The notes below the pieces were generated by a model. The model was not told the origin of the DNA, ran no database searches, and saw nothing but the letters and a program-made list of their open reading frames with translations. The position numbers and the translations under genes are program-made. From contig NC_135172.1 in NCBI RefSeq assembly GCF_041146795.1, forward strand, positions 43,581,623 to 43,645,622: a stretch of 64,000 nucleotides of DNA, given 5' to 3'. The stretch is from Maylandia zebra. Lineage: Eukaryota > Chordata > Actinopteri > Cichliformes > Cichlidae. Of the stretch, positions 45,768-57,700 are shown one piece after another. Within the stretch, counting starts at the first letter, position 1. The number at the start of each line of letters is the position of its first letter.

Positions 45768-46298
45768 TCATAAAGGACAAAGCTGGAAAAGTGAGTTGTC
45801 TGGATAATTAACCTTTGCTGGTTCTGTGGAGAACAGCTGGTTTATTCTCCTGCCTTCTATCTCTCTGGTGTACTTCCTCAAGCGGCTGGCCAAGGCTGTG
45901 AGTCTTTGCTTGGCAGTTTCCAAGGCCTCAGGCATGGACAGCTTGCTGTATTTCTTAGGCACCTTCTTTGTCGCACCTTTCTGCAACTCCGTTAGTTGGC
46001 TAACCTCCCTCCGTGCTACTTTGATCTTGCCCTCTAGCCTCCTTCTCCATGGAGGGTACTGCCCCTTGTGGCTGTTCAACTTGTAGCCAAGCATCTCACT
46101 GATCACTGCTGCCTTATTGTAGATCAGCTTGTTAGTGTCGGTAATCGTGGCTGTAGGTATTGCCCGTAGTGCTGCATTAACATCATCTAGCAGACCTTCT
46201 GAGGGTACTTCACGTAATCTTGGTAACCGGCTACGGGGGATCCAGGTTTCAAGCTTGGCCATGATCCTATTTTTCAGGTCAGTTCCTCTCGCACTCAA
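45768..46298 (-). mobile_element. LINE ORF fragment (linker before reverse transcriptase)
   Basis: A 176-codon frame with PPWRRRLEGKIKVARREVS, KKYSKLSMPEALETAKQRL and INQLFSTEPAKV. This segment recurs widely in fish genomes as part of a non-LTR retrotransposon polyprotein (from memory). No reverse-transcriptase motif is left, and it sits head-on between two + strand L2 fragments. Confidence 0.55.
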
Positions 46299-46329
46299 CG
46301 ATCCTTCTCCTATCGCACTTGGGGCTTAG

Positions 46330-46980
46330 TACAAGCTCTGAGTACAAGATCCATAGAGGCTGTATAAAAATATGTATAAAATTGATTGATAATCCCCCCA
46401 CAGATGTAATATTATCTACAGCTACTCTTAGTACCATTGATGTTAAGTTAGACTCTTTCTCTCCAATTGATCTTTCTGAGTTAACTTCAATAATTACTTC
46501 CTCCAAACCATCAACGTGTCTTTTAGACCCCATTCCTACAAAACTGCTCAAAGAAGTCCTGCCATTAATTAATTCTTCGATCTTAAATATGATCAACCTA
46601 TCTCTAATAATCAGCTATGTACCACAGGCCTTCAAGCTGGCTGTAGTTAAACCTTTACTCAAAAAGCATCTCTAGACCCAGCAGTCTTAGCTAATTATAG
46701 GCCAATCTCCAACCTTCCTTTATATCAAACATCCTTGAAAGAGTAGCTGTCAAACAGCTAACAGCTTAAAGACATAAAGACCTGGATGGCCGCTAACTTT
46801 CTGCTTCTTAATTCAGATCAGACTGAGGTTATTGTACTCGGCCCTGAAAAGCTTAGTATCTAAGCAGATTCTTACTCTGGATGGCATTACTTTGGCCTCC
46901 AGTAACACTGTGAGGAACCTTGGAGTCATTTTTGACCAGGACATGTCCTTCAATGCACATATTAAACAAATATGTAATGT
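46330..46980 (+). mobile_element. L2-type LINE reverse-transcriptase fragment with internal deletion
   Basis: Encodes PSTCLLDPIPTKLLKEVLP, YVPQAFKLAVVKPLLKK, then LANYRPISNLP in a shifted frame, then FLLLNSDQTEVIVLGPEK and NTVRNLGVIFDQDMSFNAH. The catalytic YADD-containing middle is absent, so the copy is inactive. Confidence 0.75.
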
Positions 46981-49690
46981 AAATGAAAATTGAATATCTG
47001 AAAATACATTGCAGCCTGGTGGTGGAACATATATTTGGGTCCAGAGATGGAGCAGAGTCTGGCTTCACAGTCTAATTTAGCAGCTCTGACATCAGAGGTC
47101 GTAGGGGAGGAACAGCCACACAGAGCGTGAACATCACCTCTGTCTGCGCTGTGTTGTTCACAACCTTTGTTCTGGGCTTTTAAGTGGAGGGTGGAGCTTG
47201 TGTGATGAAGCTGAGAGCTGTGTTTGCACATGCTCAGTGTGACAGGATGTTGGCTGCTGTGAAAGCTGAATGCTCTCTGGCTAGAAGTGATGTCACACAT
47301 TAGGATAACTGTGCTGGCTCTCTGTCAGAGTACCAGGGCCTCGCTTTGACCACATGACTCAGTACACAGCATGATGTGTGCGAGGAGCAGGACTGAGGTA
47401 AACCTCTGAGGGCTCAAACTGAGACTGAGCTCCAGATGTTTCCACATGTTTCTGCTCCGCATGTGTTTGATGATTATTTCAGGTATAGATGATGAAATAT
47501 GACCAGTCTGATGTGAACCTGCTTCTCTGACAGCGCCTCACCTCTCTGCGCTGCCCCCTGCTGGCTCTTATCATTACTGACTGAGTCCTTGACACACTTA
47601 CTGCCACTTTATTAGGTACAGCTCACTAACACAGGCTCAGACCTGCTTTGCCTTCAGAGCCGCCTTAAATCTTCATGGCTCAGATTCAGCGAGGTGCTGG
47701 AATCATCCCTCAGAGTCATGTGATCAGTGACGTCTGCTTCAGTACTGACTGATAGAAAAGTGCCTCCACATAAACACGATGTGTAGTAGTAATAATAATA
47801 ATAATCAAATAATTTTCAGCTTTTCAGCCCTTTGTCTGGATGCTAATCCAGCTGTGTGTGATTGTGATGACAATAAATAAATGTCAGACTTACAGCTCCT
47901 GTTTTACTGCATTAAAGTGATCAGATGACTTCCGTGCTTTGACATGGATGGTAGTGAAAGCAGGAAATGACAAACGTAGCACAGCAGCAGCGTTTAACAC
48001 GTCTGAGCTGGAAACACAAACTCTGGTATGAACATCATTCATAGAACAGCTTCCAGCTTCTTTTGCTCTGCGACAGTTTGTATGGATTTGCATTTAAAGA
48101 TGCTAAGAGACTAAAATGGTTAGGGTCAGGAGGTCAAAGGTCAGAGCTCCTGTGTGTCTGAGGGCAGCTTTACGTTGGAGAAGGATGAAGGAGTCTGACC
48201 TGAGCCAGTGTTCGACATGAACACATCAGCACTGCTGTCAGTGAGCCTAACGACAGCCGTTAGCATCATTTCAGTGTTTTGGTCATAAAAACACTTCCTG
48301 TCACTGTGGTGGTCACAGTGACATCATGCAGTTTGTGTTTTGACCTCCAGAGGGCGACAAATCAGCACAGACAGAGAGCTCCATTCAAACTTTGCTGCCA
48401 TCAGTAATAATTCTTCAAATATAATCATCAGTGTTTGTGCAGTTATGATATCAGGGACAATCTAGACGTGTGACAATAGTGAACATGTCACATGACACAC
48501 CTTAAACATCATGTGATCCACTCTCAGTCTGCACTTTCATTCATGACTTCAACAGGTTGAAATGAGCTTTGAACAATCGTCAGTTTAGTGCTGAGTTATT
48601 CAAACGCTGCAGGAAGAACAAAGTGATGACAGATGTTTGTGTTTGAAACAGGAAAACCAGCAGAAATAAATCACCTCTGGACAACCTGCCAGAGATGATT
48701 TGGGAGTTTCCCACGTGCACCTGAATGCAGCACTGACTGTTTCTCAAACGCTCCTGATTGTAACGGTGTCCTCAAACGCCTCTCTGACTCTTTCCTTCCT
48801 GCTCAAAGTTCCTTTTTTTTCATGGTGTTTGTGGCTGATGCTGATCGTCTCCGTGTGAAGCTCCGTGTGAAGGTAACCCGAGCAGTGTGTAATGTTTCCT
48901 GGCTAACATCAGCTGTGTGCAGCTTAGTTCCAGCACACATCTGCCGCTCCATAGTTCACGGTAACGGACTCACAGCTGGACCAACGAGGCCGACCGTTAA
49001 ACTGTTGCCGATAGCCTGTCTGTAAAAGATGTCTTCATGCTTGTAGTTATTAAAAAAAGACTCCACATTGAGTCGGTTTGAATGTTTTCAGTGATGATGT
49101 GTAGAAAAATAACAATGATGACTTTTTAAAGCTGTGTGGACAGGGTGGAGGTGCACAGGTTTATTTCTGGACTCCTGATGGTTTCTATAGCGGCTTTGCA
49201 CATGACGTCATGCTGTTAGGGTCGTGATCACGTTCACAGAGAGTCTATTGTTACTGTCGCAGGTACAAAGAAATTAAAAGCAGAAAGAGAATCTTTTTTT
49301 CATCTCTTCCCTGTTTCTGATAGAAGACGAGGAACAAAAACATGATAATTAACAGATACAGCAATCAGATAAACAGTATAAAAGTATTGTAACTATTAGG
49401 ACTAAAAGTATTTGGATTTTTAAAGGTCAAACAATATGTGATGATTAAAAATCTTTCCATTTTTATTTTCCTTTTTTCTTTCTATTCTTGTTTTTTTTTT
49501 TTTTTTTTTTTTCTTTACGTTTCATCATCTTCATCTGCCTCCAGCACCACCTTCAGCTTCTCTCTTCCATCTGAAACTCTTCCTCCTCACTGAAGTTAGG
49601 CTTCTAATGTGACAAATCCTACATGAATATACTTAATTCATCTCAATATTGCCTCAATTAGTCAGCAGATCGAATAACTGTGGTTTTCAG
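46981..49690. other. Long spacer, repeat fragments only
   Basis: A repeat block near 47600-47740 ('ctttattaggtacagctcac', 'ccttcagagccgccttaa') belongs to a dispersed vertebrate DNA-transposon family that I cannot name. A poly-T run lies at about 49491-49512. No coding exon supported. Confidence 0.4.
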
Positions 49691-49859
49691 GGTTTTTTTG
49701 TACCTACTCCACTGGGGTTGCAAGGTGATCCAAGCAGGTACTAAAATGTGGCGTTGCCAGGCTGTATGTCACTGACTGATTCACTGTCACCACAAGATGT
49801 GTCATGAGACGGTCTCCTTCAAACAAAGCAAACTCACCATGTTTAAGATGACAGTGAAA

Positions 49860-50205
49860 GAAACAGACGGGCAGAAAGCAGCACTGTGGTCAAATGAAGA
49901 GGTGCAGACCTTTTTGTGCACAGTGGCTGAAGAACAAATTCAGATGAAGCAGAATGAAGTGATCCGCATTGCAAAGGTTGGCTGCTAAAGGGACCAATGC
50001 ACAGTAACCAGTGGCTTTAAAAACGTTAAAAACTGAAAAGTGATTACCGGGCCATCAAGGACCACAATGGCTGACGTGGGTCCAACAGACAGGACAGGAA
50101 GTGGTTTAATCAAACGGACGTCATTTATGGGCGCTGACCAGCGAGCACCTGGAGTGAGAGAGGCCTCGACTCACGGCACTGCTGGAGAACATGGTGACGT
50201 TTGTG
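49860..50205 (+). pseudogene. Myb/SANT-like DNA-binding ORF of a Harbinger-type transposon, decayed
   Basis: Reads ALWSNEEVQTFLCTVAEEQI, a stop, then in another frame LKSDYRAIKDHNG followed by RKWFNQTDVIYG. This order matches the Myb-like accessory protein of PIF/Harbinger elements in fish. Frameshifts and stops show that it is dead. The upstream text near 49690 ('tgtacctactccactggg') may be part of the same element. Confidence 0.65.
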
Positions 50206-51742
50206 AATGCTTTGTGTGTTTAATCGTAATTGTTCACTTTGAACAAGCCATGTTTCAATAACACTGTTGTCTCTTTGCAGATACAACGCTAGCTAGTTCT
50301 CTGTTTATGCTAACTCCATCCTCAGCTAGTTTTTGTGCTTACTGAGAGAACAACATAAAGTTCAAGCCACAGCTGAAGAACTACGCTTTCCTCCAATTTA
50401 ATGTCATTTGTGTCCTTTTGCTGTGAAACCTTTTCTACATGCGAGGGCTTTTCATACATCTGGATTAGCATGGACCTCCAAGCTCCCCTGTTTGTTGCAG
50501 GGGCAACCTGCAGGCGGGTCCATTCCACTGCAGGGCAACCTGCACGTGGCGAATAAAATTTGAACTTGAACTTGTGCCCCAGCTCTAGTTGGTGTAGCGG
50601 TGCAGACGCCACACAGCGATGCCCCGTCACTGGTAAGAAATGGTGATGAAATTTCATGCTACGTTGACTTTAGCAGTGATGGAGGAAGTGCACTTTTGTT
50701 TCATTTTCTTTCCTCCACTGTGTTTTTGCTCCATTTTTCCCATAATTCCTCTTGCATTGCATTGACCTTCCATTCTTCCTTTCCTGTAGGCGAGAGGAAG
50801 AGGACACAATGTAAACCTGGCTGTACTAGTGTGCTTGAGGCATGGCAGCACAGGGCGTAGGGAGGAAAAGCCAAAACGGCACAGGTCGCTGCCTTCAGTT
50901 AGGCATCCCTGAGTGTGGTCGGTTACCTCGCTTCAGTAATGCGTGGCCACCGTGGCTGATGTTTCATCTCATCCATGGACTTTACCCCTTTGATGTAAAA
51001 CAAAAGCAAAAGCTTTACATTTCTCTACTTTGTAGCTTTTGGTTCTAGGAGAGGTTTAGTACAGCTTCAGTGTTGCACATAGAAAATAATTTATACATGG
51101 CACATTGTAAATAGTTTGAATTTTCCAGAGAGTCATAAAGAATTTAGTGATTGTTGTTTGTGCATCATATATTTTTTTCACGAATAACCAACATTTGGCA
51201 CAGATGTGCCAGGATAACTCCTTTTGAAGAAAATAAAAACAGTCTCTCCTTTGCATTAAGTCATTGCACAAAAATCTACATCTGTTTATGTGCCAGAGAA
51301 AAAATCCTTTATTGTATGTGTTTTGTTGTGTTTGTGACGTTCAGCCACACTGATGTGGTTCTACACTGTAATGGGACACCAGTCGATCTGAGTCAGGTTG
51401 ATACTAATGGAAAAGGGCTTAAATGTGTCCTGGGCTCATTAACTCTTTAGCTGATTAACTTCTAGTTAGTTAGCTTAGCTAACAGTTAAAGTGTGATCAC
51501 TGTGTAAGCAGTCAGCTTGGTCCTGAAATAAAGCTGCTCGCTGCCATTTCTACAGCCGTGTTTGACCTGCTGCTTTGTTGAACTACAGTAATGGAGGATT
51601 TGGAGGCTGAACTTGGCTCTGTGACACTTTTTGTAATGAACTGATAAAAACTGTCTCAGGTGGATGTTAGTCCAACACGTCAGACACGACCTCTGCAGCT
51701 CTCAGTTGATGTGCACTTGAATGCTTCGTGTTTCCTCTGCAG
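50206..51742. other. Spacer upstream of the NLR gene
   Basis: No gene recognised. An acceptor 'tttcctctgcag' at 51731-51742 precedes the NLR start codon by 43 bases, implying a non-coding first exon further upstream that I cannot place. Confidence 0.4.
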
Positions 51743-51785
51743 GTGAAGGTAGAAAGTGTGTGTGAGCTGATGTGAGTTCAGCTGC

Positions 51786-54700
51786 ATGGATCAGTGTGAG
51801 GACAGAGAGGAGGGAGCCCCTCCCTCTAAAGCCACCCTGTGTGGGGAACATGAGAGCCAGACCAAAGCTCAGAGGTGAGATGACCATCTCTAACTGTCCA
51901 TGACTCTTCTCCATGTCACAGCTCAGCACTCACATCTCTGCTCCATCATTATTCACAGGAACCCACCTGGACCTCCACCCAGCTCTGTGTCCTTACAGGG
52001 CGACCGAGTAAAAAAATTGATCAATAAATTTGAACAAAGACAGTTATCTGAGTAAGCTAATGTCACTGTTACAATGTCTCACATGTGATCAGCTTAGATG
52101 TGCTGTAATTTTATTTAACCTGTTTTTAGGCTCCATCAGAGACTCAAACCTGGACCTAAACCCAGCTGTGTGTCCTTAAAGAGTGACCAGTCTGGAAATC
52201 ACTGGATTAATTTTAAAGTCCAGCCTCCGTCTGCTGCAGAGAGGTGAGCTGTTAGTAAAATGAACTCTTTGATTTAACTGCTTGATGTTGTTGGATATAA
52301 ACTGCAGTGCAAACACGTCATTCCCTCAATCCCATTTAAACCGTCTCTTAAAAACAAGCCTTTGGTTTCTAAACAACTGAAAATCTACTTCAGCAAACAG
52401 GAAGTGATACTCGTGCTCATGTTTTCTTCCATCAGTCACGTGCTGTATGTTGGAGGAAGTTGGAGGACGTAACACTAACTCTGCTGCACAGATTTCACTT
52501 TGACTCATAAAACTCAAAGCTTAAAAAATGATTCAAACACTAGTTTTTATTTTTACTTAAAACTGAAGTCACTCAACATTTTTCTCCACTTTTCTGAAAA
52601 TCCATCAAATAAAAATCTTCTAAAATGTAGAAAAAAAAGTTTCCTCTCTGACTTTGTGCCTTTTGGAGATCAGTTCATCTGCTGCTCACTGAACTGTTGG
52701 CAGAAATGTGTGCTGCACATGGTAAACACACGTAACTATACTGACGACTGCTTTAAGCAGGTGACCGACACCAAAAAGTTAATTGTGCCAATTAAACTTT
52801 CATAGTGATAGTGTTCATATTATTATGTTGGGTGGTTGAGCAAGCAGATTGTTGGAAATTTCAGCATGCAGTTAATTTTTATTTTATTTTCCAGAGACTG
52901 GATTCCATTCCAGTACATCCCATTACAACCAGTACAGTTAGCTAACCAAGCGACGAAACCTCAGCACTTCAAACCCCCCACACCATCGCTTTGGCAGTTG
53001 TTGCTAGCTGTATGCTGCCGTAGCTCAGTCAAAAGTAACTCAGGGAAGGATTTCAGCATGCTCAAGTCAAAAACTGGACTTTTCTCTACCAGCTGTATCA
53101 GAATAGCCTGATCACAACACACGTCAACTTTTGCTGCTGCCTTGGCGTAGTGTACGAAGGCACAAGGAAACAAATCTGACACTCCGCAATTTGCAACATC
53201 ACGCCATGCAGAACAGCATGTTAACAAGTTTAAGCAGGGAAGGCCATGAAAGTTGCACTAGCAGGAAAGAAAAATGAAAGAGATGCCATTTAAAGCTCAA
53301 ACAGGAAGTGCTGTCACTGAAAGAAAAAACTTATTTGTTCAAATTGATGTTGGTAAAAACATTAATCTGGTCGCTCCAGTGAGTTAGTTCCCTCTTAGGT
53401 CCCTTTGTGTCCCTGCCTCCCCAGTTGTGTCCTCGTGTCTGTCTGGTCTCTCTGTCTCCTTGGCTGTATGCGTTCCTTGTCTTGTCTCGTTAACATGTCT
53501 GCAGTTCTGGTCCTTGTGTTTTTCCTACATGGTCCCATGTTCTTCTTTTTGCGTCATGTGCTTTTGCCTCCCAGTCTGTTGTGTGTATTGATAGGTTTGT
53601 AACTTGAACCTATTCACTGGAACGTTGAAGACAATATAATTACACAGCCAGCAAGACACGAAGTAGGCAAAGTTCTTCATGTTTCTCGTGCACGGGAGAG
53701 AACCGGACAAACGCCGTTCCTTCGTTTGACCCCAGTCGCTCTCGTCCGCTCCCCCGTAACACTGCTCTTTTATTGAGGTTACATGAATATGCATAGGTTC
53801 ATTAACATACGATGTATACATACACACAAAGCGTACCTTGCCTGTGCGTTGTGTAAGTGTGTGTGTGTGTGGGGGGGGGGGTCAGTGTGTGACCCCATAA
53901 AGACTTCCCTAAACCTGCTGGTCTGGAAGTCCAGCAGTTCATCTAAACAGAAGGCACTTAGACTAAAACAGCTATAGATACGTTTATCCTACCATAAAAC
54001 AATAAGACAAGGTACGAGCTCTCCCACGCTCCCAGAGTGCTCTGGAATGCACACAAAGTTTGCAGACTATTAAGGATCAAACCTCTACCAATCTACAACT
54101 AATTATAAAACTCTAAGCATATATAAGTAGATATTTCTAAGCATAAATGACAATCAACAATACAAACCTAACATGTATCACCATAAGTTTATCCCTATTC
54201 CCAGTGTCATGTCCATACAATTTTGTTTGAGTCTGTATCTATTACTTCCTGTTTTATTTTTGTTAGTCATCTATCTTGTGTGCGTATGTTCAGGTTTACT
54301 TCTGCTGTCTTGATATACAGATTTAGTTCACCTGTGTTACCTGGTCTGTTCCATCTCCCTGATTACCTGGTGTGTATGTAACATACTCCACTCTTAGTTT
54401 ACTCTTAATTTCCTTCAGTCTGTTGTGCTCTCCTGTCTGTCTGTTAGAGTAAAGCTGGAGCAAAATGACTGAAAAACCTAAGTTGACTGCCTTATGTTTT
54501 GTTATATCTGCCAGCTAATAAAGATTTGTCTACGAAAGTTCTCAGTCATCCAGGTCACTGTAGTCTAAGGAGTGTGGAAAGAAAAGCGTCTGGACTTCTT
54601 GAAATTTCTTCAAGACGTTTCACCTCTCATCTGAGAAGCTTCATCAGCTCTAAGAACAGCTGAGGGGAGATCTGAGCTTTGAGTTAGTGTTTGTCTGTGG

Positions 54701-57700
54701 AGTAATGCATTTGGTTCACAACCCATATATGACAGTTCTAGTCAGATACCATTGTGTTCATGTTTCCCAAAAGGTTGTGTTACTTTCAACTACCTATTGT
54801 TACTAAATAGATAGATGAAAGCAACTGTGCTGTCAGGATTTGTGTTTAGATCTCCATCAGGTTCAGCAAAAGTTAGCCAACCTTGTTTTGGTGGCTGGTT
54901 TCAGAAGTTGAGAAACTGCTAAGCATTCCAATGCAAAGCCTCAAAGAGTAGAAACACCAGTAGAAACACCACAGTTCCAACTACCAACCGCGAGCCAACC
55001 TACAACTTTGATGGTATTGTATGATAATGGACTTCATTTCCCTCGTGTGATCAGACAGATTGCTAAGCAAACACATATTTGCCCCAACAGTCAATCAATT
55101 CATAGATATGACTGGTAGACACATTTTATTTTCAGGTGTGCACATTTTCGGTGGGCTCTGAATTAGGGCTGCCACAAATGATTATTTTCATAGTCGACTA
55201 ATCAGATCATGCGTCCACTGGACGTAAAACGTACAGCTTATTGCACCAGCAGCATCTGCTCTTATATAACTATCATTAGCTTACAGCGTGTTAAAGGTAT
55301 GTGCTAACTAATAATAAAGGCAAGATGATAGTTTATTAAACTTTAATGAAAATGGCAGATTGTCTCAGTTGAGTTTAATAAACTCCCTGCTATCTAAAAT
55401 AGGACAGGACACTGGAGTAAATTCTCGAGCATCTCACACTTCTGTTTAATCAGTTGTCTGCTTGACGTTTATTCAGCCGTGTGTAAACTGTAACTTTAAT
55501 CTCAGCCAAACCAATTTACTCAGGAACAAATAAAACACTGAAAAATCCAAACAGTAACATGTTTAAGTTATCTAAGTGACTTATATATCATGTTTAACCT
55601 GAGTAGCGAAAGACCGCGGGGTCTAAAAATGATGTGCCGGGAGTCCGGTTTTCTCGCCAGCTCTAGTGAACCTTGAACCCCGGCTAGCTATCGAGCTGGT
55701 GGATAACAAACGTCTCCGAATACGTTGGAGCGCTTTTACAAATATGTGATGTTTTGATAAACCGAGCAGATATTTGAAGTTCGCACAGCTACGTTCTCAC
55801 CTGATTAGGGATGGGTATTGATAAGATTTTAACGATTCTGATTCCATTTTCGATTCTGTTTAACGATTCGATTCCTTATCGATTCTCTTATCGATTCTTT
55901 TTTTTTTTTTTTAAAAAGGAGAACACTAAAGTCGATTAGTTTAGAACTGTGTTTTATATCTTCTCTTTGCCTAATGTTGAACACCTCAAAAACTGTCGGT
56001 ATGTATTTTTCAAAACGCCCCTTAAACTTGAAGCAGTCAAACATATTCCTGGATGGAGTAGAGCTTGAATTAGCTCCAGAATTTAAATATCTTGGGGTCA
56101 TTCTAGACCCAACATTATCCTTCAAGAGTCACATAAATAAAGTGTCCCAGGTACTTAAATTTAATAATCGAAATTTTAATCATATACGTAATAATTTAAA
56201 TATGAATGTTGCAAAAACTTATTTTTACTCAATGATCATCTCTCATATGGACTATTGTTTGACGTCCTGGTCACTTGCTTGTCCAACAACACTTAAAACT
56301 ATTGAAAACATTTATAAAAGAAGTTTAAAACTACTTGACAAAAAACCGACCTCCCACCACTGTCATGTGTTAAAAAAACATAAATTACTGAACTTCAATA
56401 ACTTAGTGAAACTTAAAAGAGTTTAATATATAAAGTCTTACACTCCCTTGCTCCACCACCACTAAAGCAGTTCATTAGGCATAAAGAAAGCTCAGACAGG
56501 ACCACTCGAGCTACAATCCGAGGAGACTTGTTTATACCCCACAGACGGACAGCATTTGGGCAGAACGTCCTTTCTGTCCAGGAGGCCATCTGTGGAACAG
56601 TCTTCCTCAACCCATTAGAGAATGCTCGACATTCAATTTGTTTAAGGCAAAGGTTAAAAACTGGTTATGGACAAATCAAGTGTGTGATCATGTATAAGTT
56701 GTATAGTTTTAATGTTTTATTTGGGAACAGAATGGTGTGTATGTGTAAGTTTGGTGATGGAGTTTTTATTATGAATGAATGATGAATTTTTATGAATTAT
56801 TATGTCTATTTTTATGCTTAAGGACAACAGATGGAAATTAGCCCTTGGCTATAATCTGGTATGTTTACATTCATGTAATTTTTTTTTTTTTTACATTTAT
56901 GTTCATTAACATGCACTGTCCTAAATAAATTAATAAATAAACAAGATAGAAATTTAGGAGTAACATGGCCTTACAAACCCAACAGTGAGATCTTAAGAGA
57001 TTCACAGCCTACGGCTCTTCAATGGGGTGTCACAGGGTCCCCAGGAAAAAAAATGTATATGTAAAATAATAAAATAAATATTCTTCTGTAGCAATAACAA
57101 AGTTTAACATAAATTATTCTGTAGCAATTACACAAGAATATCCAGTAATGTCCCTGCCTACAATTAAACATATTCACTTACCAAAGTGAAATCGGGGGCA
57201 TCTGCTGTGGCAAATTGGGTGCAAGCCTTTGACCACAAACTTAGACACTGCTGGGTGACATTCGTCTATCCTGGCCTGAAAGGAGACGCTACCGGTAGAC
57301 TGCAGCGAGAACTGCCAGCATCTGAGCCAGACTCTGTCTGTCTCTCTCATCATGGTCACTAAATGCAACGCACAGTAATAGCAGGTTTTGTAATAAGGTA
57401 AATCGCACTAACATAATATGCAATGCTAATTTATTAGTTACCTGCAGTATTAACGGGAGAGGACGTGGAAACGCTACCGCTGCTGCTGGGTTGAGCTTCG
57501 CTAGTCCGGAGCGGATCAAAAACACGACATTCGTTGAAAGCAATCGCGTGTTTTTTGAGCAAATGCTTTTGCATATTCGTAGTGTTTCCTCCCTTTGATG
57601 AAATCTCTACTTTGCAAGTATTGCACGTTGCCCTGTTGTCATCCTTTCTCATAAAGTGTAACCAAACTTTTGAGCGTTTGTGCCGCTCAGGCGCCGTGTT

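Noticed and set aside
53405..53602. Cys/Leu-rich + strand ORF in the NLR intron
   Set aside because: Lies in LTR-like sequence of skewed T/C composition; no exon signals.
57289..57543. Minus-strand ORF as a second hAT transposase exon
   Set aside because: No RNase H-like or hAT dimerisation text; only the BED-finger exon next to it is convincing.
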